From an uncultured Synergistaceae bacterium (GTDB lineage Bacteria; Synergistota; Synergistia; Synergistales; Aminobacteriaceae): 5,010 bases of DNA. Position numbers and translations under genes: made by a program. Position 1 is the first letter of the stretch. Each line of letters starts with the position of its first letter. The DNA lies in the NCBI GenBank assembly GCA_937870605.1, contig CALMZW010000264.1, positions 1 through 5,010 of the forward strand, written 5' to 3'. The notes beneath the pieces are model-generated. The model was not told the DNA's origin, made no database searches, and saw nothing but the letters and a program-made list of their open reading frames with translations. This document shows positions 1 through 5,004 of this stretch, one piece after another.

Positions 1-785
1 TTCGCTGGATTGCCCGCACCCCGCCCGGATTTCTTTTCAACGTGAAAGTCTGGGGCCTCTTTACGTACCACGATGTTCCCCGAGCCTCAATTCCGGAAAA
101 ATTCCGTTCGAAAATCCTGGAAACGGAATCGGATAGTGTGACGCTCAACGATGTGCCGAAGGACGTCCGCGCGGAAGCGTGGGAGATGTTCACGCGCCTT
201 CTCGAACCGCTGCATCAGGCCGGCCGGATGGGCTACCTCCTTTTTCAGATTCCCCCTGGGATGAAGTACTCGGAACAGGCATTGGGCTACGTAAGAAGGG
301 TTGCGGAGGTGACGCGGCCATTCCGCGCCGCGTTTGAAGTGCGTCATCGTTCCTGGCTGGAACCCGGAGCCGCCGACCGTTTTCTCGGAACATTGCGTGA
401 CGGGAACCTTGCGTACGTCATTGTGGACGAACCGCAGCTCCGATGGACGGTTCCGCCTCAGATCCATGTCACATCGCGATGGGGCGCGGTCATTCGTTTT
501 CACGGACGAAACCGGGCCGCGTGGCAAAAGACATCGGTTCCTGTGTCCGAGAAATTCCGGTACGCGTACGATGTGAATGAACTCTCCGGGTGGAGCGAAA
601 GTGTGAGAGACCTGGCCGGGAAGACGGAGCAGGTTTTCGTGATGTTCAACAACTGTTTTCGCGATTATGCCGTCCGGAACGCCTCGACAATGCGCTGTCT
701 TCTTGGGGAGACCTGTCATGACCCTTCGGTTCTGCAGGGGCGTCTGGACTTTGGTTCGGAGACGGACGGGAACGATGCGCCGTGA
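1..785 (+). CDS. DUF72 (YecE-like) family protein, 5' end missing
   Basis: The frame is already open at base 3 (RWIARTPPGFLFN...) and ends with TGA at 783-785, so 260 residues are visible and the N-terminal part lies left of the window. The GTG at 42 is an internal valine in the family's 'F-F-V-K' strand, not a start. DUF72 motifs occur in order: the LLFQIPP strand, FEVRHRSW, IRFHGRN and, near the C-terminus, VFVMFNN followed by AVRNA. These are the conserved strand ends of a TIM-barrel fold. The family is widespread in bacteria and archaea. Its biochemical role is not settled, and I infer none. The last 25 or so residues after the AVRNA motif are polar and look unconserved. No promoter is visible because the 5' end is absent. 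No terminator directly follows the stop, so its transcript may run on to the hairpin at 1175-1223. Family assignment is secure; function is unknown. Confidence 0.93.
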   Translation, partial: RWIARTPPGFLFNVKVWGLFTYHDVPRASIPEKFRSKILETESDSVTLNDVPKDVRAEAWEMFTRLLEPLHQAGRMGYLLFQIPPGMKYSEQALGYVRRVAEVTRPFRAAFEVRHRSWLEPGAADRFLGTLRDGNLAYVIVDEPQLRWTVPPQIHVTSRWGAVIRFHGRNRAAWQKTSVPVSEKFRYAYDVNELSGWSESVRDLAGKTEQVFVMFNNCFRDYAVRNASTMRCLLGETCHDPSVLQGRLDFGSETDGNDAP

Positions 786-798
786 TCTTCCGGGCTTC

Positions 799-827
799 TT
801 GCGGAATTCACAGAACAGGTGTATAAT
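799..827 (+). promoter_or_regulatory. sigma-70-type promoter of the intergenic RNA unit
   Basis: There is a perfect -10 hexamer TATAAT at 822-827 and a partial -35 hexamer TTGCGG at 799-804, with the ideal 17-bp spacer. Initiation would fall near 833-836. It lies 14 bp past the DUF72 stop and points into a region with no normal gene, which ends in a strong same-strand terminator. The -35 matches consensus at only three positions, so strength is uncertain. Confidence 0.6.
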
Positions 828-879
828 TCAAACCGTAAAAACGGGCAACAAGCCCGAACTGGAGGGGGGATCTGCGGGA

Positions 880-927
880 ATGAAACGAATGCGGCTGATC
901 AAACCTCATGGAATTACAACTCAATAG
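880..927 (+). CDS. possible 15-residue leader peptide
   Basis: ATG at 880 opens a 15-codon frame ending at TAG 925-927 (MKRMRLIKPHGITTQ). It is about 45 nt into the predicted transcript and follows a purine-rich GGAGGGGGGA run at 861-870. The GGAGG core is about 14 nt from the ATG, farther than usual, so initiation would be weak unless the later G-run is used. The peptide is basic and matches nothing I recognise. It sits just ahead of the overlapping hairpins at 930-958, which is where a leader peptide would act on RNA folding, but no downstream gene lies on this strand before the terminator. Low confidence. Confidence 0.15.
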   Translation: MKRMRLIKPHGITTQ

Positions 928-929
928 GT

Positions 930-958
930 GTGCCAAACGGACCATTGGCGCGGTCCGT
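930..958 (+). promoter_or_regulatory. two overlapping, mutually exclusive 7-bp helices (switch or pseudoknot)
   Basis: Helix A pairs GTGCCAA (930-936) with TTGGCGC (945-951), including one G-U pair. Helix B pairs ACGGACC (937-943) with GGTCCGT (952-958) perfectly. Each has an 8-nt loop, and each loop contains one arm of the other helix. The four arms interleave with almost no spare bases, so the RNA must either choose one hairpin or form a tight H-type pseudoknot, probably with the helices shortened. Pairing is read directly; a role is inferred. Confidence 0.4.
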
Positions 959-1058
959 ACGAATCTCCACTCGGAGATCTGAGTTTCGTTTGCGGCAGTA
1001 ACGGGAGGGGCGGATGTTGCGCCCCGGGAAGTAGAAAATTATCGCAATAGCTGCAGAA

Positions 1059-1152
1059 ATCAGGTGTAAATCTGTATTCACGCATCAGAAACGGAACGAA
1101 GAAAGCACGTTGTTTGGAACCAGGCGTAGATGTGTACCAGAGCAACAGAAAC
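1059..1152 (+). repeat. imperfect direct repeat, two 34-nt copies at a 60-nt period
   Basis: Copy 1 is 1059-1092 and copy 2 is 1119-1152. They match at 24 of 34 positions without gaps, sharing CAGG-GTA at the start and CAGAAAC at the end. The offset is exactly 60 nt, a multiple of three. In the amber-interrupted frame the copies read SGVNLYSRIRN and PGVDVYQSNRN. Two of the differences are synonymous third-base changes and two give N/D and L/V. The copies are too diverged and too few to be a CRISPR array. Confidence 0.45.
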
Positions 1153-1174
1153 ACGAAAAGTATGTTTTTTCTAT

Positions 1175-1223
1175 GAAAGAACCCCTCGCACCGCAGGCTT
1201 TTGAGGGGTTCTTTCTTTTTTTT
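1175..1223 (+). terminator. strong intrinsic terminator
   Basis: A perfect 13-bp stem (GAAAGAACCCCTC at 1175-1187 with GAGGGGTTCTTTC at 1203-1215) encloses a 15-nt loop and is followed at once by T8 (1216-1223). It ends plus-strand transcripts (the putative RNA and any DUF72 read-through). In the minus direction the stem is followed by ATAGAAAA, so it lacks a proper U-tract. It may still help stop the DUF2207 transcript arriving from 1284, since the 3' arm itself is U-rich. Confidence 0.92.
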
Positions 1224-1283
1224 CGTCACGAATCATGCACGGTGTGATGGCGACGGCTCGTTCCTCCCGTTGCGAGGTCCCGT

Positions 1284-3260
1284 CTACCAGCCGCCGCCTC
1301 CACCACCACCGCCTCCACCGCCGGAAGACCCTCCGCTTCCCGAAGAGGAGCCCGGAGCTGTCGAAGACGACGCGATGGATCCCGAAAAATCGGATGCAAA
1401 GGAGGATGCGAACCCCGCGTTGAAAGCGCCCGCGGGCATCGATCCGGAGTACCATGAAGGCGCGTATCCGGCGCGCTCCAGAACGTCCGCAAAGCGATTC
1501 GCCCAGGTCCGGGCCGCGCCCAGAGCCAGCGCATAGGGCAGGAGCGTTTCAAAGAGTTCGGGGGTGTCCTCGGGGGGATTGAGCATCTGGAGTCGCTCCC
1601 GCTCGGACGTTTCAATGAACATCCGGAGCCCCTCGGTTTGGGCGAAGACGCGCACGCCCTCTTCCGAGCGTATCGTCAACAGCTTTTTGAAAACGAAGAC
1701 CCCGACGATCGCCGCGGTTATTCCCAACATGACGGGGGCGTTCTCTTCCATGAACAGCGCCATCGGGATGACGATGGCCAAAAGACCGGACAGTCCGAGT
1801 ACGGCTGCGACGATAAAGGCCTTGACCTTTCCTCCGACGGTCCCCCGTGACCACATGTTCCGGATGGCTCGCCCGAGGACTATTGCGGCGACGAAGAGGA
1901 CGGATACGGACACCGCCGAAACGGACGCCATGAGAGCCAGGTCCTCGTAGCCTCCAAGAAAGAGCGCGGCGATGGACACGGGAAGGAAGCAGAACCCGGT
2001 GATCCAGAAACCGATATTTTTCGCGAAGAGCGGCTTCCCTTTCGCAGCGTATTTCTTTTTGACGGAAGAAATGGCGCTCTCCAGGATTCCGTGATTCTCC
2101 TGCTCCAGAATCAGACTGTTCCGGTGTGTCGGGAGCAGGGACCGGAGGAGGGACTGTTCTTCCGGTGACAGGGTGTCGCCGGCATCTTTTGAACCGCGAA
2201 CAAGCCGGAACTTTCGGCCGGTGAAGACGGAGAGAACGGAAGCGAGTCCCTTCGTGAATCCGCCGCCCGGTTGCGCGGTTTCACGTCCGTTGGGCTCGTT
2301 CCCGAAACCGACCTCTTCTATCGTGATCGCGCCCTTGACAGCGAGATCGAGAACCGATGCCGCCAGGGCATTCGAGTCGAAGGACATGTCCCGGATATAG
2401 CGCATGAACCCGGGGTCGACTCCCTCGGGAGCCCTGAAGATGGGAATGAACGGCGGCATGACGGGATCGCGTCCCCGGAACCACCAGATCGCCGGATAGT
2501 AGAGGAACATGCAGACGAGGACAGTAGCGAACAGGAAAAAGGCGTGATCCCGGAAAAATGTTTCGACGGGAGTATCGGCCGGCGACGGTTGTCGGACGAT
2601 CCCTTTCGGCCAACTGACGAAAATCGTCAGCCCCTCTCCCGGGGAAAGCACTCCGGTCGTGACGATGTCTCCTTCGGAGGTGACGCGCGCCTCTTTTCCG
2701 CGTTCTCCGGCGAATCCGGTATAGAAGTCCGTCGCAAGTCGCTTCGTATCCGGGTCTCCCGGCAGGGAGAGGGAGAAGCGGACTCGGTCGATCGGGAAGG
2801 CCCATCCGTTGCCCGTCACGTTCCAGTAAAGTTCGTCGTGATCCTCGAAAAAGCCCAGCTGTTTCGTCGTCTCGTAGGTCAGGGAGTAGGTGTGTTTTCC
2901 TTTCGGCGCGCGGGATCCGGAATCGCCGACGTAGACGCGCGTCCCGTTGCCGTGTTTCTCGGTCTTCCATGGAACGGATGCGCCGTCGAGCAGGGCTTCC
3001 GTGACGCGGAAGCCCACACGGACGGCTCGCCCCGCCGCATCCTTGTAGTCCGTCGGATAGTCGCGATAAATGCCGCGAAGGATATTCCGGTGCTCGACCG
3101 TGACCGTAATATCCTCGCGAACCGTCATGACGGAGTCCTGCGCGATGGCGACTCGGGAGCGGTACTCGAGAATGCGTTCTTCCGCCGGAGCGACGGTTGC
3201 GAAAAACAATGGGATCATTGCCGCGAGTGCGGCAATGATCCCTGTGAATGTGCGTCTCAC
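1284..3260 (-). CDS. DUF2207 family membrane protein with glycine-rich C-terminal tail
   Basis: Translation from GTG at 3260-3258 gives 658 residues ending at TAG 1286-1284. This start is chosen because it begins a typical signal peptide (VRRTFTG, a hydrophobic core, then APA|EE near residues 26-28). The frame is open farther upstream, but only deep inside lemA. A G-run at 3270-3274 is the only Shine-Dalgarno-like site and is weak. Residues of about 29-220 form the beta-rich extracytoplasmic DUF2207 domain (RGIYRDYPT, DELYWNVTGNGW, FPIDRV, SWPKG). Membrane segments follow near 240-261, 415-436, 441-463, 480-503 and 508-527. A soluble block with a conserved-looking GLRMFIETSERERL motif lies at 544-557, then LLPYALALG and a WY-containing end. 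The tail is Ser/Gly-rich with 11 consecutive glycines and a final Trp, as often seen in this family and in TPM-domain proteins. It lies 25 bp after lemA, its usual partner. Cell-envelope location is well supported; molecular function is unknown. Confidence 0.9.
   Translation of the reverse strand: MRRTFTGIIAALAAMIPLFFATVAPAEERILEYRSRVAIAQDSVMTVREDITVTVEHRNILRGIYRDYPTDYKDAAGRAVRVGFRVTEALLDGASVPWKTEKHGNGTRVYVGDSGSRAPKGKHTYSLTYETTKQLGFFEDHDELYWNVTGNGWAFPIDRVRFSLSLPGDPDTKRLATDFYTGFAGERGKEARVTSEGDIVTTGVLSPGEGLTIFVSWPKGIVRQPSPADTPVETFFRDHAFFLFATVLVCMFLYYPAIWWFRGRDPVMPPFIPIFRAPEGVDPGFMRYIRDMSFDSNALAASVLDLAVKGAITIEEVGFGNEPNGRETAQPGGGFTKGLASVLSVFTGRKFRLVRGSKDAGDTLSPEEQSLLRSLLPTHRNSLILEQENHGILESAISSVKKKYAAKGKPLFAKNIGFWITGFCFLPVSIAALFLGGYEDLALMASVSAVSVSVLFVAAIVLGRAIRNMWSRGTVGGKVKAFIVAAVLGLSGLLAIVIPMALFMEENAPVMLGITAAIVGVFVFKKLLTIRSEEGVRVFAQTEGLRMFIETSERERLQMLNPPEDTPELFETLLPYALALGAARTWANRFADVLERAGYAPSWYSGSMPAGAFNAGFASSFASDFSGSIASSSTAPGSSSGSGGSSGGGGGGGGGGGW
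1290..1322 (-). repeat. GGN codon tract encoding 11 glycines
   Basis: Eleven consecutive glycine codons (GGC, GGT and GGA mixed) sit just before the Trp and stop codons of the DUF2207 gene. The mixed third bases argue that the poly-Gly is kept by selection on the protein rather than being a recently slipped pure triplet repeat. The tract may still vary in length between strains. Confidence 0.8.
3202..3242 (-). terminator. terminator-like 14-bp hairpin inside the DUF2207 signal-peptide codons
   Basis: On the plus strand, GGGATCATTGCCGC (3211-3224) and GCGGCAATGATCCC (3229-3242) are perfect inverted repeats around a 4-nt loop. In the minus-strand mRNA the stem starts 15 nt after the GTG codon and is followed by ATTGTTTTT (3210-3202), a U-rich run in the place expected for an intrinsic terminator. 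It codes for GIIAALAAMIP, the core of the signal peptide, so a translating ribosome would prevent folding. The hairpin is seen directly; termination or attenuation is inferred. Confidence 0.5.
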
Positions 3261-3278
3261 GGAAAATGGCCCCCATCC

Positions 3279-3298
3279 GGTCAGCTCAGAAGCTGACC
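3279..3298 (-). promoter_or_regulatory. hairpin across the lemA stop codon
   Basis: GGTCAGCT (3279-3286) and AGCTGACC (3291-3298) form a perfect 8-bp stem with a 4-nt loop that contains part of the lemA TGA (3288-3286). It ends 18 nt upstream of the DUF2207 GTG and just ahead of its weak G-run ribosome site. No U-tract follows, so it is not a terminator. It could help couple translation of the two genes or stabilise the processed lemA 3' end. Confidence 0.4.
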
Positions 3299-3837
3299 TT
3301 GGGAACGACGCGATCCTGCTCTTCGGCTTCGAAGTACGGCGCCTTCTGGTAGCCGAGGTTTCGGGCGACGAGGATGTTCGGAAACTTCTCGATGCCCACG
3401 TTGAACTCGCGCGCGGCGCCGTTATAGTATCGTCGAGACATCTGGATATCGTCCTCGACGGCGGCGAGCTGTTTCTGGAGGTCGAGAAAGTTCTCGTTCG
3501 CCTTGAGTTCCGGGTAGTTCTCCGCGACGGCGAAGAGTGATCGCAGCGATTGCGTGAGCGCATTCTCCGACTGGACTCTGTCCTGTACGGATGTCGAATG
3601 CATGACTGCGGAACGGGCCTCGGTCACTTTCAGGAAGACTTCCTTTTCATGCGAGGCGTATCCCTTGACCGTTTCCACAAGATTCGGGATCAGATCGACG
3701 CGGCGTTTGAGCTGAACGTCGATGCCGCTCCACGCCTCGTCTTTCAGGTTGAACAGACGGACGAGACCGTTGTATATCGATATTCCCCACAGAACCACGA
3801 CGACGAGAATTCCGAGAATGACGTATAGAGCGTTCAT
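3286..3837 (-). CDS. lemA: LemA family protein
   Basis: The protein has 183 residues, the usual LemA length. One N-terminal membrane anchor (residues 3-22) is followed by the family signature YNGLVRLFNLKDEAWSGID (22-40), then QLKRRVDLIPNLVETVKGYASHE (42-64), LFAVAENYPELKANENFL (101-118), RRYYN (135-139) and FPNILVARNLGY with a terminal YFEAEEQ. The rest is a long helical bundle exposed outside the membrane. The start ATG 3837-3835 has an excellent GGAGGG site at 3844-3849. LemA is commonly found beside DUF2207 or TPM/YgcG-type genes; its molecular function is unresolved and an envelope role is inferred. The gene lies 40 bp after arsR, with a promoter-like TATAAT in that gap, and 25 bp before the DUF2207 gene. 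Confidence 0.96.
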   Translation of the reverse strand: MNALYVILGILVVVVLWGISIYNGLVRLFNLKDEAWSGIDVQLKRRVDLIPNLVETVKGYASHEKEVFLKVTEARSAVMHSTSVQDRVQSENALTQSLRSLFAVAENYPELKANENFLDLQKQLAAVEDDIQMSRRYYNGAAREFNVGIEKFPNILVARNLGYQKAPYFEAEEQDRVVPKVSF

Positions 3838-3843
3838 AGCGTT

Positions 3844-3849
3844 CCCTCC
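3844..3849 (-). promoter_or_regulatory. ribosome binding site of lemA
   Basis: GGAGGG on the minus strand lies about 6 nt before the lemA ATG. It fixes this ATG as the start, in preference to the longer in-frame extension that runs back into arsR. Confidence 0.85.
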
Positions 3850-3876
3850 CTGAGATTCGGATGCGAATTTTCCAAC

Positions 3877-3882
3877 ATTATA
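3877..3882 (-). promoter_or_regulatory. candidate -10 box for the lemA-DUF2207 unit, overlapping the arsR stop
   Basis: Minus-strand TATAAT spans 3882-3877 and includes the arsR TAA (3880-3878). Initiation near 3870 would leave a leader of about 33 nt containing the strong lemA ribosome site. The bases at the -35 distance (TTCCAC or GTTCCA) match consensus poorly, so this may be weak, activator-dependent, or chance created by the GTA-TAA end of the gene. Confidence 0.4.
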
Positions 3883-4288
3883 CAGAAAGAACGGATTGGG
3901 TGGAACCGATCGGGCGAATGCGGGGATGCGACCGGAAGATCTCACACAGCGTCTCCGGCGGGATGGCGAGAACCTTCTCGAGGCGCTTGCGGTCAGAGAG
4001 AATTTCCTGCGAATCCGAAAGCTCTCGGGCGATGAGCGAAAACAGTGTTTCTTTCTCCTCACCGGGGACCGGCGAAGAAAGCGAACAATAGACCCACTTT
4101 CCGCTCTTGCGGTCGCTCACGAGGCCGACGGCTTTCAGCACCGCCACATGCTTCGAGACGGTCGACGGGCTGAGTTCGAGCGCGGCCATGATTTGTCCGA
4201 CGCAGAGTTCCCGTCCGCGGAGCAGAAGCAGAATCCGGAGCCTGGTCCTGTCCGAAAGCGCTTTCAGCGTGTGCAGCAGCGAATCCAT
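3878..4288 (-). CDS. ArsR-family winged-helix transcriptional repressor
   Basis: The protein has 136 residues starting at ATG 4288-4286. It opens with the classic LKALSDRTRLRILLLL helix (8-23), then ELCVGQIM (27-34), the recognition helix LSPSTVSKHVAVLKAVGLV (39-57) and the beta-wing SDRKSGKWVYCSL (58-70). A C-terminal extension from about 75 to 136 is longer than in minimal ArsR proteins. ArsR repressors dimerise on inverted repeats and release DNA on binding metal(loid)s or on cysteine oxidation. The E. coli-type Cys-x-Cys site is incomplete: Cys29 is present but the second position is Gly31. Other cysteines are Cys68 in the wing and Cys115. A non-canonical metal(loid) or thiol/persulfide sensor is therefore possible. 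The start lies 5 bp after the stop of the CcdA-like gene, so the two are almost surely co-transcribed. The ribosome site is weak. The operator is likely upstream of the operon, outside the window. Confidence 0.93.
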   Translation of the reverse strand: MDSLLHTLKALSDRTRLRILLLLRGRELCVGQIMAALELSPSTVSKHVAVLKAVGLVSDRKSGKWVYCSLSSPVPGEEKETLFSLIARELSDSQEILSDRKRLEKVLAIPPETLCEIFRSHPRIRPIGSTQSVLSV

Positions 4289-4293
4289 CGTTC

Positions 4294-5001
4294 TTACCGG
4301 GGAGCGGAATAAATGAAATAGAGCCCGATGAGAATGATGACGCCCCCGAGTATCCGGTTCACAACGTTCAGATGATCGGATTCTCCCCAGCGAAGATACC
4401 GCGATACGACGGACGTGAATGTCCCGGCGGCCAGGATGACGGAGCAATGTCCGAGAGCGTACAGAAGAACGAGTGCAAGCGCGAGCGGGAGGTTGGACGC
4501 TGCGGTCTTCATCGTGAGCGCGAGCAGCGGCGCGACGTACGCGAAGCTGCACGGGCCGAGCGCGAGTCCGGAGAAGAGCCCCAGCAGCAGCGCGCCCTTC
4601 ATTCCGCCCGCGGCGCCGACCGACAGGCCTCTCCCGAAGAACCACGGAATACGGATGACGCCCGCGAGATGGAGGCCGATTGCGATGAACACGACGGCGA
4701 CAAGGTAGTTCGTCACCTTTCCGACATCGGTCATGAGAATGCCGCTCGACGTCAGAACCATTCCGACGACTGCGAGGTTCACGAAGATCCCCGAAGAAAA
4801 CGCGAGCGATGCGAAAAAGGCGCGTTTCGTCGTCGGGTCCTCGTCGTTCTCGATGTATCCGACGACGAGCGGGATCGTCATCAGGTTGCAGGGGCTCAGG
4901 AGAATGCTCAGCACGCCCCACGCGAAGGCCGCGAGCGGGGCGATCCATGTCGTACTGTGAAGAATGCCGTAAATGGCCTCGAACAGGAAGTGGAACATCA
5001 T
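4294..5001 (-). CDS. CcdA/DsbD-like cytochrome c biogenesis (thiol electron transfer) membrane protein
   Basis: The protein has 235 residues and about six membrane helices (near 17-37, 64-87, 97-116, 135-158, 168-193 and 214-232), the compact size of CcdA-type proteins rather than full DsbD. The two catalytic-type cysteines are in the expected places: LSPCN (Cys38, first helix) and LGPCS (Cys151, fourth helix), each followed by a proline a few residues on, plus the LGHC motif (Cys186). Such proteins pass electrons from cytoplasmic thioredoxin across the membrane to extracytoplasmic thiol proteins. Two ATGs (5001 and 4998) compete. GAGGGG at 5010-5005 suits either, and 4998 has the more usual spacing. 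ArsR follows 5 bp downstream. In many bacteria this CcdA subtype sits with ArsR and a small thioredoxin-like or permease gene, which may lie just right of the window. The partner and substrate are inferred, not seen. Confidence 0.88.
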   Translation of the reverse strand: MMFHFLFEAIYGILHSTTWIAPLAAFAWGVLSILLSPCNLMTIPLVVGYIENDEDPTTKRAFFASLAFSSGIFVNLAVVGMVLTSSGILMTDVGKVTNYLVAVVFIAIGLHLAGVIRIPWFFGRGLSVGAAGGMKGALLLGLFSGLALGPCSFAYVAPLLALTMKTAASNLPLALALVLLYALGHCSVILAAGTFTSVVSRYLRWGESDHLNVVNRILGGVIILIGLYFIYSAPR

Positions 5002-5004
5002 CTA

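Larger units (their letters stand above)
880..1176 (+). other. reading frame interrupted only by two in-frame TAG codons
   Basis: From ATG 880 the frame runs 99 codons to TGA 1174-1176, with no TAA or TGA in between but TAG at 925-927 and 1048-1050. The middle segment has a cysteine- and glycine-rich stretch (CGSNGRGGCCAPGSR). The last segment holds two similar units, SGVNLYSRIRN and PGVDVYQSNRN, exactly 20 codons apart. The final TGA overlaps the base of the terminator stem. It could be a decayed small gene, a TAG-recoded gene, or chance within an RNA gene. Against recoding, the neighbouring DUF2207 gene ends at a TAG just after its conserved-looking glycine tail. Codon use here is more A-rich than in the neighbours. 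I do not recognise the peptide. Confidence 0.15.
834..1223 (+). ncRNA. putative stand-alone structured RNA, unidentified family
   Basis: The stretch between the promoter at 799-827 and the intrinsic terminator at 1175-1223 would give an RNA of about 390 nt. Local perfect helices include CGGGC/GCCCG (842-846 with 852-856), ACGGACC/GGTCCGT (937-943 with 952-958), ATCTCC/GGAGAT (963-968 with 973-978) and GGGGCG/CGCCCC (1007-1012 with 1020-1025). A longer-range match AAACGAA/TTCGTTT (883-889 with 985-991) could enclose the middle hairpins, but may be chance. The 3' half is visibly more A-rich than the flanking genes and carries an imperfect 60-nt-period repeat. I looked for tmRNA ends, the RNase P P4 core, the SRP tetraloop region, 6S layout and common riboswitch cores and found none. 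Other readings are the 3' UTR of the DUF72 gene, or a transcript for a small or decayed protein (see the amber-interrupted frame at 880-1176). The promoter-terminator bracket is seen; a functional RNA is inferred. Confidence 0.42.

Noticed and set aside
42..44. GTG as the start of the DUF72 protein
   Set aside because: The family's conserved strand continues upstream in frame (PPGFLFN) to the window edge, so this is an internal valine of a truncated gene.
1059..1152. Possible two-repeat CRISPR (period 60, repeats ending GAAAC)
   Set aside because: The copies are only about 70% identical, there are just two, and no cas gene or leader is visible.
834..1223. tmRNA, RNase P RNA, 6S RNA or a known riboswitch
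   Set aside because: The length suits some of these, but the hallmark cores (tRNA-like ends with CCA, the P4 motif, the 6S bubble layout, TPP/cobalamin/c-di-GMP boxes) are not present.
921..1229. Minus-strand 102-codon frame through the intergenic region
   Set aside because: Its start lies in the T-tract side of the plus-strand terminator, it begins with a poly-Lys run made by the A8 tract, and it has no ribosome site or recognisable domain.
2281..3276. Minus-strand 331-codon frame starting at ATG 3276
   Set aside because: It overlaps DUF2207 in another frame, is very Arg-rich and has no family features. The G-run ahead of it overlaps its own start rather than preceding it properly.
2271..3296. 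Plus-strand open frame of 341 codons antisense to DUF2207
   Set aside because: It lies opposite a well-supported gene with signal peptide, membrane helices and family motifs, has low-complexity charged content and no recognisable domain. It is a GC-driven shadow.
3286..4062. Longer lemA start at 4062
   Set aside because: The extension would run back inside arsR and is Arg/Ser-rich. The ATG at 3837 has an excellent ribosome site and gives the canonical LemA N-terminus.
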